DNA of 64,000 nt from the NCBI GenBank assembly GCA_028564705.1, contig JAPXFQ010001958.1, forward strand, positions 868,001-932,000, given 5' to 3'. Of the stretch, positions 13,601-28,600 are shown piece by piece. Positions within the stretch are counted from its first letter, which is position 1. Each line of letters starts with the position of its first letter. Under the pieces are notes generated by a model that was given only the letters and a program-made list of their open reading frames with translations, was not told the origin of the DNA and searched no databases. The translations under genes were made by a program, and so were the position numbers. Source of the stretch: Apricaphanius iberus (taxonomy: Eukaryota; Chordata; Actinopteri; Cyprinodontiformes; Aphaniidae).

Positions 13601-16600
13601 CTTTTATAAAAACCTTTTCTGCCAATAGGAGGATCTTTTTGTGACATCAATGTTTATGTTTTCTCGCAATGCATCATGGTAGTGGGTGGCAGGAAACAGC
13701 GTGTTTTACCTAGAATTTCATCGTTTTGCATGTTTGCAGGAGGATTTTGTGGCGCAGATGAGTAAAAAAAAGAGTATTACATCTTTGCTGTAACACTCCA
13801 CTTGATGTATATGTATTAAATAATCTTTATTAGTAATTACTGAGGGTTCAATTTCCTGAAGTCATGGACACGAAACAGAGAAAAGAAGGAAGAAAGGAAG
13901 GTGAAGAAAAGAAACTGCACCAGCAGAGGCGCAAACTGACGACACAAGACAGGGAGGCAAACAAAGAACACAAGAAAAATTCCCAGTCCTCCACCTCTGC
14001 CGGATGGCAGAGAAGCGGTAAAACAAAACAAACAATACAAACAAAAACAACGAACTGAGCAGAACCACAACAATAGTTCAGATCCAGTAATAAAAATAAA
14101 GAATTACACATTCACTACACACAAGCATGGATTAATAAACACAATACTAATGTTTCTGTTAAGCTCCTGGTAAAAGTTAACCAATGACAATAACCTCAAC
14201 TCAAGATAGGTCCGTCCACACCAATGTCCCCACACCTATGTGTGTGTGCGAGCATGCAGGTCTGAATAAGGTTTTCCCATGCAAGTGATTGATAGCTGGT
14301 GTGAGGAACTGTCAATCCCTCCTACAGGAATCGACACAGACATGAAGGAGGCAGTAGACGCATGCATCCAGAGTCCCACAGAGCGCAGGAGCCGCAGGCG
14401 GACCAGCGCAGGGCCGATCACCCACCAAGAGAGGAACAGATGGAAGCCCCAGGGGAACACCAAGCAGCCGCAATGCTGGGTCCCCGAGAGATCGCAGGGA
14501 CGAGCCCACGGGCTCCGCCGGAAACCGGCTACGCCAGGGCGGGCCCGGAACAGGACCCGGAGGCCACGGGGACCAGGGGCACCCCGCCCCCCAGCAGGGC
14601 CCCGACCAGGGAGCCGCCGATAGGGGTCCCCTGCCGCCGCCGGGCAAGAGGCGCCTGCAGCCGATCGACGGACAATACACGCCGCCGCGACCCCGGACCA
14701 ATACCCACCGCCAACAACCCGGCCCCTCCCACTCACCCACACGCCAGGGAGCCACAGTAAAGCCACAGCGGATGTGGCTTTACTGCCCACAGCCAGCCAG
14801 CATGCGCCCAGCCAGCATGTGGACATCCAGATCTACCAGCTATCGGGTCCAGATCCCGCCCCATGCAGAGGGCCAAGATCTGGGGCCCAGCCAATACCGG
14901 AAAGCCCCCCCAGATGAACCGACCAGGCAGTAGAACTCATGGAACTGGCAGGAGCTTGGGCGCCGGGCACGGTCCCCACCGATCCACCGGACGGCACCAA
15001 CCTACTTGCAACCCCGGCACCCCATAAGAGGTGCCCCAGTCAATCCAAGGAGGACGTCGGCCCGAAACAGCGGCCGCCCGACACACCGGCCCACCCAGGA
15101 CCAGCTAGGCATGCATCAGGACCGAGCCGGGCCGCAACCGGGACCCCCGGCCCCAGGCATCGAGAGCCATCATCGACCAGCGGGCAGGACCATCCATCAC
15201 CAATGGGGAGTGACGGAGGGGAAGAAGATGCACCAGGCCAGAGGGCAGCCAAATACCCAACCTGACAAGTAGACATAGACAGACAGAGACACTCATACGT
15301 ACCCTCCTCTTATGTGCACACATTCTTACATATACAGGACACACGAAAAAAGGACGCTGTACACTCATTCATATACCCCATACAAACCCTATACTCCCAG
15401 GCCCAGGGACAGACGCCCCGATAGAGCACCCTGCTCCTGCACCCGGGAGACAGACCCCTTGCCAACCAGGACGGGGACAAGCAGACCGCCAAGGCCCCCA
15501 CCCCAGCAAGAGTAGCCCACTAGCCTAGGTCCCCGACCAGACGACCTGATAATCTCCCCCGGCTCCAACCCCTGATGGTCCAACTAACAGGGGTGTCGAA
15601 AGACCCCCTTCCTCTCTCCCCCTGCTCAATTGTGGTGTTGTTGCGTGTTGTTCTAATTTGCACTTAAAACAGAGGGGTGGGACATGGGGATACTGCCAGG
15701 TACCCCCATCTCCCTCCCCGGGCCCTCAGTGTCTAGATGTATTTCAACAGTGGGTACCGGCACCACAAGCGAGGCCCCGTATAAGGGGCCCCGCCTCTAG
15801 TGCCGAGGCGCACCCACCACCAGGTCCCTACATGTGCGTGTATCATGTAAATGTTGCAAGTGTAAGTGTCTAAGTTGCTCAATAAAATTGGGACCCAGGC
15901 CGCCACCGGGTAGTGAAGACGGAAACTCCATCCCGGACCCCAGTGACGTGCCCACGTCCCAAGGCCTTGTGAATGGTAGAATGAAGGAGCAGGTGGACAG
16001 AGGCAAATGGGGATGGAGAGGAAATAACTGGGGTGACACAATGCCAATCCCAGGGAGCCAACTACCCTGCTGACCCCAATAGACACCCCCGTTCAGCTGA
16101 TCCACCAGGGGCGGGAGGCCCCAGCACGTCAAGTCGGGGCCCATGGCAGCGGCCCCTCTGAGCCTCATGGGGGCCCAGGCCATCTGCACGCCCCCACCCC
16201 AGGGGCAGACCTAAATCCCTCCCAACATTCAAACTACTAACAAAACACAGGACACTAGACACCCAGGCTGAGTTTAGACCCACCCCCAAAGACCCCCTGT
16301 AGATGTCCCCAACCCTAAAGCTCCACATCAGCGACTGCATCCCACAGAACAAAATCGAGGGCCCCGCCCCCACTAGGTGATGGAGCTCATTAAATGAGAC
16401 CAGAAAGATTGATCAGATGTGGAGGCAGAAGTCGTTTCTAGACCAATGCAATCCAGAAGGAGATCTCTATACAGATTTTTATTTTTCCAGTTCAAGAGGA
16501 TGTTTGTCTTAGTGATGCATAAGGCAATGTGAACTAATTGCATCGACTTTGTATCTATGGTAACTTCATCTAAGTTTCCCAGCAAGCAAACTGGGGGAGA

Positions 16601-19600
16601 AGGTGTGATATTACATTTCAGACACTTTGATCGGTCTTCAAAAATCTGGTGCCAGAACTAAAAAACCAGTTGGGAATTGGGTCCAAATCGCTTGTCGTGG
16701 GCCTCACTGAGAAGAAAACTTTATCAAGGGTCCCAGCATCCACCAGGACAAAACTGTCCAGTGTTTCCTCTGGTAAAGGCAGACACTCAGATTTTTCTAA
16801 AACCTTGTTAGTTTGAGAGGATAACATATTCCATCTGATGGTGTCTACCTTCCCTCTCAAGTGGTCTGCAAACTCCTCACAGAGAGTGTTTGAGGGAGTT
16901 TTCTGAAAGGTATGAGAGATATGATTAAGAATGTTGTCAATTGTGGAAAACAAAATTTTGGGATTATTTTTATGTTCTGAGTTAATTCTGGAAAAGTATG
17001 TATTTCTGGGATTTCTTAAAGTGCTATAGTATGATTTGAGATGTTCTATGTATATCTGATTATTTATTTTGATTTTGTTTTTCCTCCATTTCCTTTCTGC
17101 CACCCTGCATCTCCTCTTTAATTTTTTAAGAGCTTCATTTATCCATGGTATTGTACGTTAAGTGGAGCCAACAGGTCGAGAGCAGATTGAAGCCTACGGT
17201 TACTGTGTTAGCTTGCTTGTTAGCCAACGTAGCTCACCTGTTATGAAGTTTTTGCTGCAGACCGTTTAATCATCGTTTTTATCGCTTTTTCTCATAGCTT
17301 GCAATCAAAATAAGTCTTACTTCCTTTAAAGGGAGAGGGTCGATGGGAATGTATCCAACTTTCCCATTCCGTTGTTTTTATCAAGGCAATTTGCGCAACT
17401 AAAAAGGCATAACACAGATGATTGCATCAGTTTCAGGTGGAAATGCGCAGAAGGCAGGGAGTGATAGAAATAATTCTTCTAGATACTATGAGACACATTA
17501 TAAAATGAAAACTAAGCACATTTTCTCAAATTCTGTTCGTTTAAGTTAGTTTTTTGAACACTCATTACAGTTTCAGTTCATTTTCGTTTTGTTTCACATT
17601 CTTGTTTTTATTTTCATTTCAGTTAACAAATATGCTTTTTTACTTCTAGCTTTCGTTATTTCATTCGTTTTAGTTAACGATAACGCTGCTAATGTAGGAC
17701 AACAGAAGTATGAAATACTGAGTGGAACGTGGTCCCGTTACCCATCGGTATTACAGCTCCACTAAAACTAAAATGTATTTAGTGCAGAGGCATGAGTGAC
17801 AACAGGCCCACAGCACTCCGCTGGTCACTCAACAGGGAGAGGTAGAAAAACCTCCCTCTCGATATACTGCGATACAGCAAAACTAACTAAAAGTTGCTAG
17901 TTTTGGCCCTTCTTAGGTAAAATAAATCCTTACTTGGGTCTGAAAATCCGTAAATCTAGCGACAAAGATTGATGGAAACACTGGGAAGCAGATTTATTCT
18001 AAGGGAATATGCTATTTGATTGGTTGGTAGCATCAAGTGGGGTCCTATGCTGGCTAGATGCAGAAATGAAAGCAGACGAGCGCTACATCCCAATATTGCC
18101 TGTTGAGGGCAGCTGAAACCAGGCAATGAATTTGTAGAACTGCTAAACTCTTTTCTCACATTGTCAAAGTAGAGATTTCTAAACATTGCTAAAATCTTTT
18201 TTGAAAATATTTAAAGTTTTTCTAATTGATCTATTTAGCCAATACAATTTATACACAAGGGACTTTTGTACACTGTCAATTGTGACAGTTCATTTATTCA
18301 AATACCGCCAATGATTACTTCTTTGTCTATAGTTGTTTCACTGGAATTGACACTTAAAAAGGGAAGTGCCATTTTTTGCAATTTAACCTAGTATGCAAGA
18401 CGTTTATCTAATCACCCAGACAATTTTGGTGCGGCTAAGTCCTTTAGGAAATATTTAGAGCCCTTGGTGATCAGCGTAGATCCATAAAATGGGAGTTGTT
18501 GGGGCACCCAAAGTATAGCCTCTATAGATAAGGCACTATCTTCCCAAATCCTTCATTTCTCCAATGTTTTTTTATGACGCCTTGCACTATTTGCCTGAGT
18601 GTGGAGCATCTCAGAGGTGCTTTGTACTTGTCTTCCGGGGTGTTTTATAGGAGTTTAATCCACTAACTGGCGACATGGTAAATGACAACTTTAAAAGAAC
18701 CACACCAAGTACTCAAAGTTTTATACTCAGGATTTCCTTCACCTAACTGCACATAGTATGCTGACACACTCACACAACCAACAGATAGAAAACCACGAGA
18801 CTGAAGTTGGTTTCTGTTTTTTAGCTTCTAACTGGTGAAATGGTTGAAGAACAATTCCACCAAGTTTTTCTCTACTCTGAGCATCTTTAATCTGCTCTAG
18901 TTAAAAAAAAACACAGTTTAAACATTTCACACCCAGACTAGATGAGTATACACTAATAGCAGAACATTTGAAACCAACTCTGCGATTTGTGAACCCTTTC
19001 TATGATTTGTAAATAAAAAGTTTAATAATAGCAAATTTCAGCAATTTCTGCATCTGGACCACACTAGATTAGGCCTAGCTACTTAACTATGTACATAACC
19101 CAGACATAGGAAACCTAGACTAGATTTTTATTGACTACCAGAACAATTAAAACTGGGATTTGTGAAACTTCAATGAAGGCAGATTTCAGCACTTTTTCCT
19201 CTATCTAGAACACACTATGACAGGCCCAGATAAAAACTTATATACCAGACATTTCAGACCTGGACTAGATTATTTTACAAAACTAGCACAACAATTAAAA
19301 CTAAGTGAGATTTGGAAAACCTTTCTGTGCTTGTGAAACTTTAAAGAGGTACATTTCTGCACTTTTTGTACATCTGGATTAGAACAACTTCAAGGACAAG
19401 ACTACAACAGCTAAATTCTTTAAACCTGCAGTAGATTATTTTATACTACTAGTAATTAGAGAAAATTTAAAACCTAGTTTGTGATCTGTGTAACCTATAT
19501 TTCATTTGTGATACTTCAGTAAACAGGAGTTTTAATATTTGCTACAGTTTTTTTGCATCTAGATAATACTGAATTATCTCTAGCTCCAAAACTAGAATTT

Positions 19601-22600
19601 TTAAACCTATTTTCTCTAGTGCCCCATTTTTTTTTTACCAGTGCAGAAGATTAAAATCTAAACTTAAGAAATTGTAAAAGTTCTGTATGTTTTTGACCAT
19701 AGATTGTAAAGTTGTTTTTTTTCCCAGCAATTGAGATAAAATATTTGTTTAAATATTTTTTAAATATTTGTTTTTTCAAGTATCAATCAAAATAGTAAAA
19801 TATATATATATATATATTTTTTTTTTTTTCAGTGTGGTATAACTGTCCAGATACTGGTCTATGTGTGAGGTTTATACTTGTGTGACTTTTGTGAACACAG
19901 GATCTGGAGCAGGCCACCAGTGTGGCATAACTTGATCACCTGCTACCCATTCTGGGTAGTGTGAAGTCACCAGTTGGTTTTTAATTTTTGTCGCGTCAAT
20001 ATAGTATCGACTACGTATCTGGTTATCTTGATCCATTTCACCCCTTGAGATTTTTATGCATCCAAGACTGAAGATGGCTCATTGGTTTCCGATCCTGTAG
20101 ATGTAACTCCATAGCTTTGCCATCCTCAGATACCTCTACCTGCTCATTCTCAAACACTCGCAGTTCAGCACCACCTAGATCTCACAAACCGTTCTTTGTT
20201 TCATGAAGAATCTTCTCAACCACTGTCTACCAGGGTTTTCGCTCTCCCCTCAACCCTAAGCCACCAACTAAATAAGCCATTCTTATGTACTTCTCATTCA
20301 AAATTCACCTCAACAATATTTCTACCTTACTAACTTTTCCTGTTTTTCTCCAGGTGCTGCCAAAACCCTAATTCAAACCCCCATCACTATAAATATTTTT
20401 TGGAGTGTAGTAAATAAACAGTTACATTTTAATCCAAAATACTGCTTATGATTTTTCTTCCTAATCACTCTCCTCCACTTGTTGCTGTCACTGGCCACAT
20501 AGTCAATGAAGACCAGATGGCACTCCTTCTAGGACACCAGCTAGATATTCAAAGGCCATGCAATCTGATGTGCTGTTTTGTTCTTAAACACCAACCCTAA
20601 CACTCAGAACATTCCCTCATACAACCTTACCTTACAAAGAATCAATCTTGCGCAGTAGAAAAAAACTAAAAAATAAAAATCAAGGTGACTCTGGAGAAGA
20701 AAGTCCAGCCCCTCTTGTATTTGTTCTCCACAGCTGAAGCTGTATGCAGGGGTCAGTTCAAGTATTTCCAACTGGTAATGTTACACTTTCCACAACATTT
20801 CTGGTTCCTTATCTGCCAGTGACGTGACATTCCATGTCCCAAAAACAAGATTATGTCACTAGAAATGGGCATGGCGAGGCCTCTGGCCTCACCTGCAACT
20901 GGATGTTGACATTCCTTTGCAGGTAGTGGGCCTACATAGCTTGTAGCTTCAACCTTCTCGATTCCCCCGACCAACTGCTTGATGAGCAAAATTATTGGAT
21001 TTATTTGATTAAATCCCTAATTACCACTTAGAACTTGCATTAATTTAGCACATGTATACCTGTTAGAAAATGTTTACTTCCCCCATTAACTCTTTACAAT
21101 GTTGCTTTCTTAAAACTACGCTGCCCACAAAAATTGAAGGAGCACTTTAAAGAAACACATTAGATACATCAGATCTCAATATGAAGTTGGATATCTATAC
21201 AAATAACGACAGGGCAATGTCTTAGGAACAAAAAGATACCAAGTCTTTTGATGGAAATAAAAGTTTTCAGTCCTGTTTTGAGGGTTTTTCTAATTGTTGC
21301 CATTGTAGTGCACCTGTTGTTAAGTCCATGAACACCAATACAGTAGAAAGTGATTAACGATGCCCTCAGCTGCTTAACAAACCAGAAAATTATCCAACAT
21401 GTTTAATTGATTTAATGTCAGGGCCAATAAAAAAAGTGTTCCTTTTTGTGAGCATTTTATATTGCTCCAATGTTACCAAAACCTTTTGTCTTGGACAAAT
21501 GGCATTCAATTCCCAATACAGCATGGTCTTAGCATTAAATGAAGTTGTAGCCTTGGCCACTAGCATGTTTGACCTTATAGGCTTCAGAAATGCAGCTCTA
21601 GAAATGCACAATTCCAGATCTATACAAAACATTCATTATTGCCATTATCATAACCCAAAGGAAAGTTTTTTGGACAAAACACATGCAGGATAAATTATAC
21701 CTTTTAGTATTTCATTCAGCCAATATCAGTCTAAAAAAGGGCAATATAGAACAAAAAAACAACTCTTTTAAACATATTTAACAACATAAACCATTTTACA
21801 TATTGAAATGTCAAAGTTTTATGAACAGCTTCCAAGGGACCAGAATATTTTGTCATCTTCTTCCGTAGCCTAATCTTACTTTTTTAGGGTTCTCTGAGAA
21901 AACTTTTCAGGAAAAATATTTGACATTAAATAAGGGTTTGACAGATCACAAACGGAGTTAAATGTTTTCCAATTAGTGCAAAATTATTTAGTTCGGGTTT
22001 AAAGAGTCTATCTTTTGTACTACATGAGCTGCATCAATTCTACATTGAATTGGTCGATGTGCTGTGAGAAAAAAAATAAACAAAAAAAATAAAGAATCAA
22101 ACTGAATTGTTACCCTAAAATCATAAGTCAAATCAAATATAAGATTTGGAGAGTCGTGACACTCCTAGCTGGAAGTGAAGCTTTAACACTCTGCTTTCAA
22201 GACACCTTATGCTTTCACTGTGCCACAGAAGCCAAATTGGTTAATACACAATGTTAAAAACACATTTTCACAAATCCCATGCTGTCCTAGAGTAAAACAG
22301 TTTGGGTAACTCTCAAGTTTTTCAGAGTTCTTCTAAATTACTGCACAGTTGAGTCTTATAATAACTTTATATTGTGAGGGAAATTAAATGTTTATTAACT
22401 TTATTTGTGCGAAAATGTATGGTTTTTCTGAGTGAAGAGAACACAGCTGCAGATGCTACTGAAAATGATATTTAACCAGAAAAGAAAGTTTAAGAGTTTT
22501 GAGACAGATTAGGATGCGGTGTAATAAATTAATCTGAGACCCGTTTTGCAGTGGAAATTAATCTACTATGTAGTGTGGGGTGTGACTAACTGTGTATAAA

Positions 22601-25600
22601 CTTGGTTGTACTGGTACGTTCAGACTGCCCTTTGCTGCCAGGCAGCAGGGTTGCTAAATTATATGCAAAGTCTATGGTACCTTGGGCAGCATGTTGGCAT
22701 CAAGCTGCGCCAAGCTGCCAGGTAGCTAGTTGCGTGCGTCGGTACAGCTGGCATCAGCACGTCAATACAGCTGCTGCTTGGGCGGTCCTTCAAGGCGGCC
22801 ACGCAGCAGCTGCATGAAGTTGGGAAAATTGAACTTTGGGGCAGCAGACGCAAGCAGCAACCAATCAGCAAAGGGAAGTCGGCATTAAGGGAGGGGAAGA
22901 CAGAGGACGAGCTGAGCCGCCAGCAGAAGCTACTTGGGGAGCGATGAAGACGAGCCGAGCCGCCGGCTGGAGCCACTTGGGGAGAGGGGAGGATGGAGGA
23001 CGAGCCGTGGGCTGGGGCAGTTAAATATGTTCTTTTAACTTTCTTGCTATGTTAGCTAATCCTAGAACAAACCCGGTTAGGGCAACTATGGTTACTAAAT
23101 ATACACTACTAGTTTCCCGGGGGAAGAGAAAACTCCACCCGCTCGCTGATGTACTGACGTGATGCGGAGACGCAAAGTACAAATGTGCAAGCAGCTGTGC
23201 TTGAATTTTAAAAGGAGCAACTTTCGGCCATTTGAGCTGTTTGACGCCTGGATGATTTTCCTGGTCTGAACGTGCCATACGTCTGGTTGTGTCAGGCAAA
23301 AAAGGGATGTTACTAATCTGATCTGGGTCTTCTGGCATACAAGAATATACTGAAGAATTAACTCAACACCTTTCTTTAAACTTAGCTGTTCTTAAAGCTG
23401 CCAGTTTACATATCTCTCAAGTGTTGAACTATTGAACAGAAAGATTCTGAAGACATTTAACAAGTTAATGAACCTTTACCTTCCATAATGTTTGTGACAA
23501 ACGCAACGACCAAAATTAATGTATTGTGTGACTATTAAGGCAATACAATTTTGGCTTGTTTGGAGCAAAGAAATAGTTGTTGCATGTAGATGGTGAGATT
23601 AACATCAAACGTTTCCCACACTACAAATAAAAAATAAAATAAGCTCAATATTTGGGCCCAATGACATCAGTGACTTAAACATTCTTCATGTAATAGTGAA
23701 GAGCAATTTAGGAGGCAAAGTAATTTTGTGGTCCTTTAAATTTTGTGGTCAAGCATTAAGGTATATTGTGCAGACATGCCATTTCTCTCTAAAGTCTTAA
23801 TCAATTCTAGATGATAAAATCAGTGCGGTTTTTCTGCAGACACATTAATCCTTATTTAATTTTTCATGGCTTGTCTCTCCTAAAAACAGGACACAATGCA
23901 CCAGGAAAGCAAGATTATCTATCTGAAGTAGGAAAGATAATTTATTGTAATGTACTGCCATATTGTAAAAAGTTAAACTTTGTACCAGCCACCACGCAAA
24001 AACTTTGTACTTCTTGTTGCATAAAACAGTTATACAGCGGTAGAACATTTGAACAGATATCCGTTAAGTTACATCACATAAGTTACATTTTTTAAAAGTT
24101 GTCCACTAAATAGCAGACTCTTCACAGATTATTAATCAATTATTTACCTAAATATTTATTTGAATATTACTACAGCCTTAATGCTATAGTCAGCACAGTT
24201 TGACATGGTAAGTCCAGCTTAGCAATTTTCAAACCTGTGAATTTGGCAAAAAAGGGTCTTGCCTGAAAATATACCCAATTAACACATCAATGCAAATGCT
24301 GGTAGAGATTAAACAGACATCCTTAATAATAACATCAATCAAGGGCTGCTTTACATGGACATCTGGAATCTTTAATGTTGTCAGTCAAATCAAATTGCAG
24401 CAACAGATCTGGGGTCATTTGTTGTACTCATTCACCCAGCATTCCTATCACCTTAATGACAACTATGTCTGTTCCAATCATCTCAATGCCGATCCGGAGC
24501 CCATTTTTCAAACGTTTTGACAGTTTTAATTGGTGCCACCTGCAGCCTTACTGACCCACTCAAGCACTGCTTTTACCAATGTGTGGAGGCAAACAAAGAA
24601 GCTGACAGCAACTTCCATTTGCAAGGGTAAGGTCACTGAGGCAATAAATTAGTTCCAGCCTGCCAATCCTCCTTCAACAGTGTATAAAAAGCACAACCCC
24701 ATTTTCTTCTATCGCACCACATATCTATCGATCGATCGATCGACATGTGCTATTTAATTATCTTCCAGCCCTATTACTGCATATCGCCTATATTCCTAAT
24801 GTTGTGCAGCTCTACTATGAAGCTGTGCAGTTGAGTATATTTATGTCATATCTGTGTTTTTCCTGGAATAAATCATGTATATTGGAATACTTAATTTAAT
24901 CAAAGCAGTATTTGAGATAGTGCTCAATTATTAAAACATTTGATACCTGAAGCCCTAGTCATAACAAGACCATCTGGTAAGAACTGCAATTTGATTAAAT
25001 GTAAATTGCTCACACCTGTTATGGGGCAAGGTTTTGCTGGAATATCATTAGACCTACTTTTTTTATGTATCAAATGCTGATGAAGGCAAATGAATGATAA
25101 AATTTGATCTCAAGACCAAAAACAGTTTTGGTTTTTTTAGAACCAGGCCCACGTCATAAGCCAAACAAGACATTTTGATAGAATTGTAATAAGACATACT
25201 TTTCTCCCCTTCACTGTCTGAAAGGAAATAAAAATAAACTTTCTGTTCCAGGTCAGTTGTGATTGCCAACAAGCATGCTGGTAGTTTGGGTCTTGGACAG
25301 GATAAAGTCTTAGATGGGCTGTCAACCACATCTATAAACAGTAAAAAAATATATTCTTAATTACAATTTAAAGACATGATCAATATTTCATTCTGTCTCA
25401 TTCCTTCTTTCATCCTCTCCCTTACTGCATCATACTAGTGTGAAAAACAATTGTGACATCAATATGTCCTATGCTGAAGTTTTATTAACCCCAATCAATA
25501 GACTGATTTGTATGACAACAAACTAAAAGGTGGCAGATTAATGTTTAGGGCTGCTTTTACAATAAGGACATACAAAATAGCGTACTGAATACTGGTTTTT

Positions 25601-28600
25601 GCAAACAGCACTCTCTTGCTGTGACCTAAACATAAAAACTAAACTGTTTGTTTCCAGGATATAGGTTGTCTGCAAGGCCGTTACCTATTTTTTCCTGACC
25701 CTAGACCTGTAAAAGCTCTGAATGGGGTGGTGGGGGGGGGGGGTTCAGCCCTGACGATCCTCTCTACAGACCTGATCGTTTTTGCAGTCTGCCTTCAGCA
25801 GTTACTAATATGCATTTTGGCAAGGGCTCAGTCTTTGAAATTTTGCTAATTAAAAGTAAAAAAATGCCCTCAATGTGTAACAAAACAGCAGTTGCTGGCC
25901 TGAGCAAACATTTAAGATTTACATGCATTTTAAAATTAATATTACCCTTCCAGCAGGTTCATGGTAGAAGTGGCAACCTCAGCATAGAGCACGATGTTTC
26001 CCAGATGGTTGGTCTTCAGATATTTGCAGTAAGTCTCAATAGCAAATTGTGTTACATCCTGGGATTCTGTTTCTGTGACCAAGGACAGCGAGTCCTCAGA
26101 CAACAAAGAACCTTCATGGGGTTCAGGGCAAGACATAATCCTGAAGGAGGCTCTGGAGAATCGGACGACAGCATCCTCATCTGCCTTGGTCTGCAGCAAC
26201 TTCAAGAAACTTGCTTTAGCCACCTGTGTGGAACATGAAAACACAAATTTGTTGGCAAAGTCAATAAATGGTTCAATTCAATGTGTTTAGAGTGTATATA
26301 CTGTATATATATATATATATATATATATATTCATTATTTCATCCATCCATTTTCGTCCTCTTATCCGGTCACAGGGCCAGCAGTTGAAACGGAGACCCAG
26401 ACTTCCCTCTACCCAGCCTCTTGGGCCAGCTCCTCGGGAAGCATACCAAGGCATTCCGTGGCCAGCTGATAAACATAATCCCTCCAGTGTGTCCTGGGTC
26501 TTCCTCTGGGCCTGCTCTCATCAGGCATTCTGACCAGATGCCTGAGCCACCTCAACCAATGTGGAGGAGCAGCGGTGGGGTCGGCGATATGACGATTTAA
26601 GACCGTGAAGTGATCTACACGTCTGATAATCTGTCGTTTTTGAGAGATCATTTTATCCTGATTCCCAGTTCTGCTGGTGTATTTCTCCCTCTGTGTGCGA
26701 AGAAAAGCCTCTGCTCTCTCCCTGCTCTAAGAAAATTACGTTTTTATTTGGCAGCTTTATGTGTGCCTGTTTATAATATGACCATTCTGCAAAAAACATT
26801 TGAACCAGATAGTTGTATTTACCCTGTTGAATAAGGATTATTAATTGGCGTATTATAGATTACACAATACATCTTGCACTATATTTGCAGCTGCATGTTA
26901 GTCTTTTATTTTAAAAGATTTTATATTTTATTCTATTTGCTCTATATCACATTTTTAAAGTAAGTTCGTGTTTGCTTTCTGTTTTAGTAGACAGGTCAAG
27001 ATTAAAATTTTTATATAATCCATTTATATACGTTTATGACTGATGTATTTTTCAATGAGGTGATTTGAAAAATGAAAAATATTTATAAATATAAAAATAT
27101 ATATACAGTGGGGCAAAAAAGTATTTAGTCAGCCACTGATTGTGCAAGTTCTCCCACTTAAAATAATGATAGAGGTCAGTAATTGTCATTATACGCACAG
27201 TTCAACTGTGAGAGACAGAATTTGAAAAAAAAATCCAGGAATTCACATTGTATGATTTTTAAAGAATTTATTTGTAAATTATGGTGGAAAATAAGTATTT
27301 GGTCACTTCAAACAAGGAAGATGTCTGGCTCTCACAGACCTGTAACTTCTTCTTTAAGAAGCTCTTCTGTCCTCCACTCGTTACCTGTATTAATGGCACC
27401 TGTTTGAACTCGTTATCTGTATAAAAGACACCTGTCCACAGCCTCAAACAGTCAGACTCCAAACTCCACTATGGCCAAGACCAAAGAGCTTTCGAAGGAC
27501 ACCAGGAAAAGAATTGTAGACCTGCACCTGACTGGGAAGAGTGAATCTACAATCAGCAAGCAGCTTGGTGTGAAAAAAATCAACTGTGGGAGCAATTATC
27601 AGAAAATGGAAGACATACAAGACCACTGATAATCTCCCTCGATCTGGGGCTCCCGTGGGGTCAAAATTATCATGAGAACGGTGAGCAAAAATCCCAGAAC
27701 CACACGGGTGGACCTGGTTAATGACCTGCAGAGAGCTGGGACCAAAGTAACAAAGGTTACCATCAGTAACACACTACGACAGGGAATAAAATCCTGCAGT
27801 GCCAGACGTGTCCCCTGCTTAAGCCAGTGCATGTCCAGGCCCGTCTGAAGTTTGCCAGAGAGCACATGGATGATACAGCAGAGGATTGGGAGAATGTCAT
27901 GTGGTCAGATGAAACCAAAGTAGAACTTTTTGGTATAAACTCAACTCGTCGTGTTTGGAGGAAGAAGAATACTGAGTTGCATCCCAAGAACACCATACCT
28001 ACTGTGAAGCATGGGGGTGGAAACATCATGCTTTGGGGCTGTTTTTCTGCTAAGGGGACAGGACGACTGATCCCTGTTAAGGAAAGAATGAATGGGGCCA
28101 TGTATCGTGAGATTTTGAGCCAAAACCTCCTTCCATCAGTGAGAGCTTTGAAGATGAAACGTGGCTGGGTCTTCCAACATGACAATGATCCCAAACACAC
28201 CGCCCGGGCAACGAAGGAGTGGCTCCGTAAGAAGCATTTGAAAGTCCTGGAGTGGTCTCCAGACCTCAACCCCATAGAAAATCTGTGGAGGGAGTTAAAA
28301 GTCCGTGTTGCTCGGCGAAAGCCCCAAAACATCACTGCTCTCGAGAAGATCTGCATGGAGGAACGGGCCAAAATACCAACTACTGTGTGTGCAAACCTGG
28401 TTAAGACCTATAGTAATCGTTTGTCCTCTGTTATTGCCAACAAAGGTTATATTACAAAGTATTGAGTTGAATTTTTCTTACTGACCAAATACTTATTTTC
28501 CACCATAATTTACAAATAAATTCTTTAAAAATCCTACAATGTGAAATCCTGGATTTTTTTTCTTCACATTCTGTCTCTCACAGTTGAAGTGTACCTATGA

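Noticed and set aside
14236..14826. 196-codon minus-strand open frame, and others in 14279-16373 on both strands
   Set aside because: They lie in the GC-rich LINE 3' UTR, overlap on both strands, and have proline/arginine-rich composition without domains. GC-rich DNA has few stop codons by chance.
24727..24743. CGAT repeat as a regulatory or CRISPR-like signal
   Set aside because: A four-unit simple repeat; no spacers and no associated genes.
25063..25329. Minus-strand open frame as an extra hlcs exon
   Set aside because: Exon 6 and exon 7 join in phase and in protein sequence without it; no similarity to HLCS.
27827..28465. Intact transposase gene
   Set aside because: The N-terminal part is in another frame because of an extra A near 27574 and further shifts.
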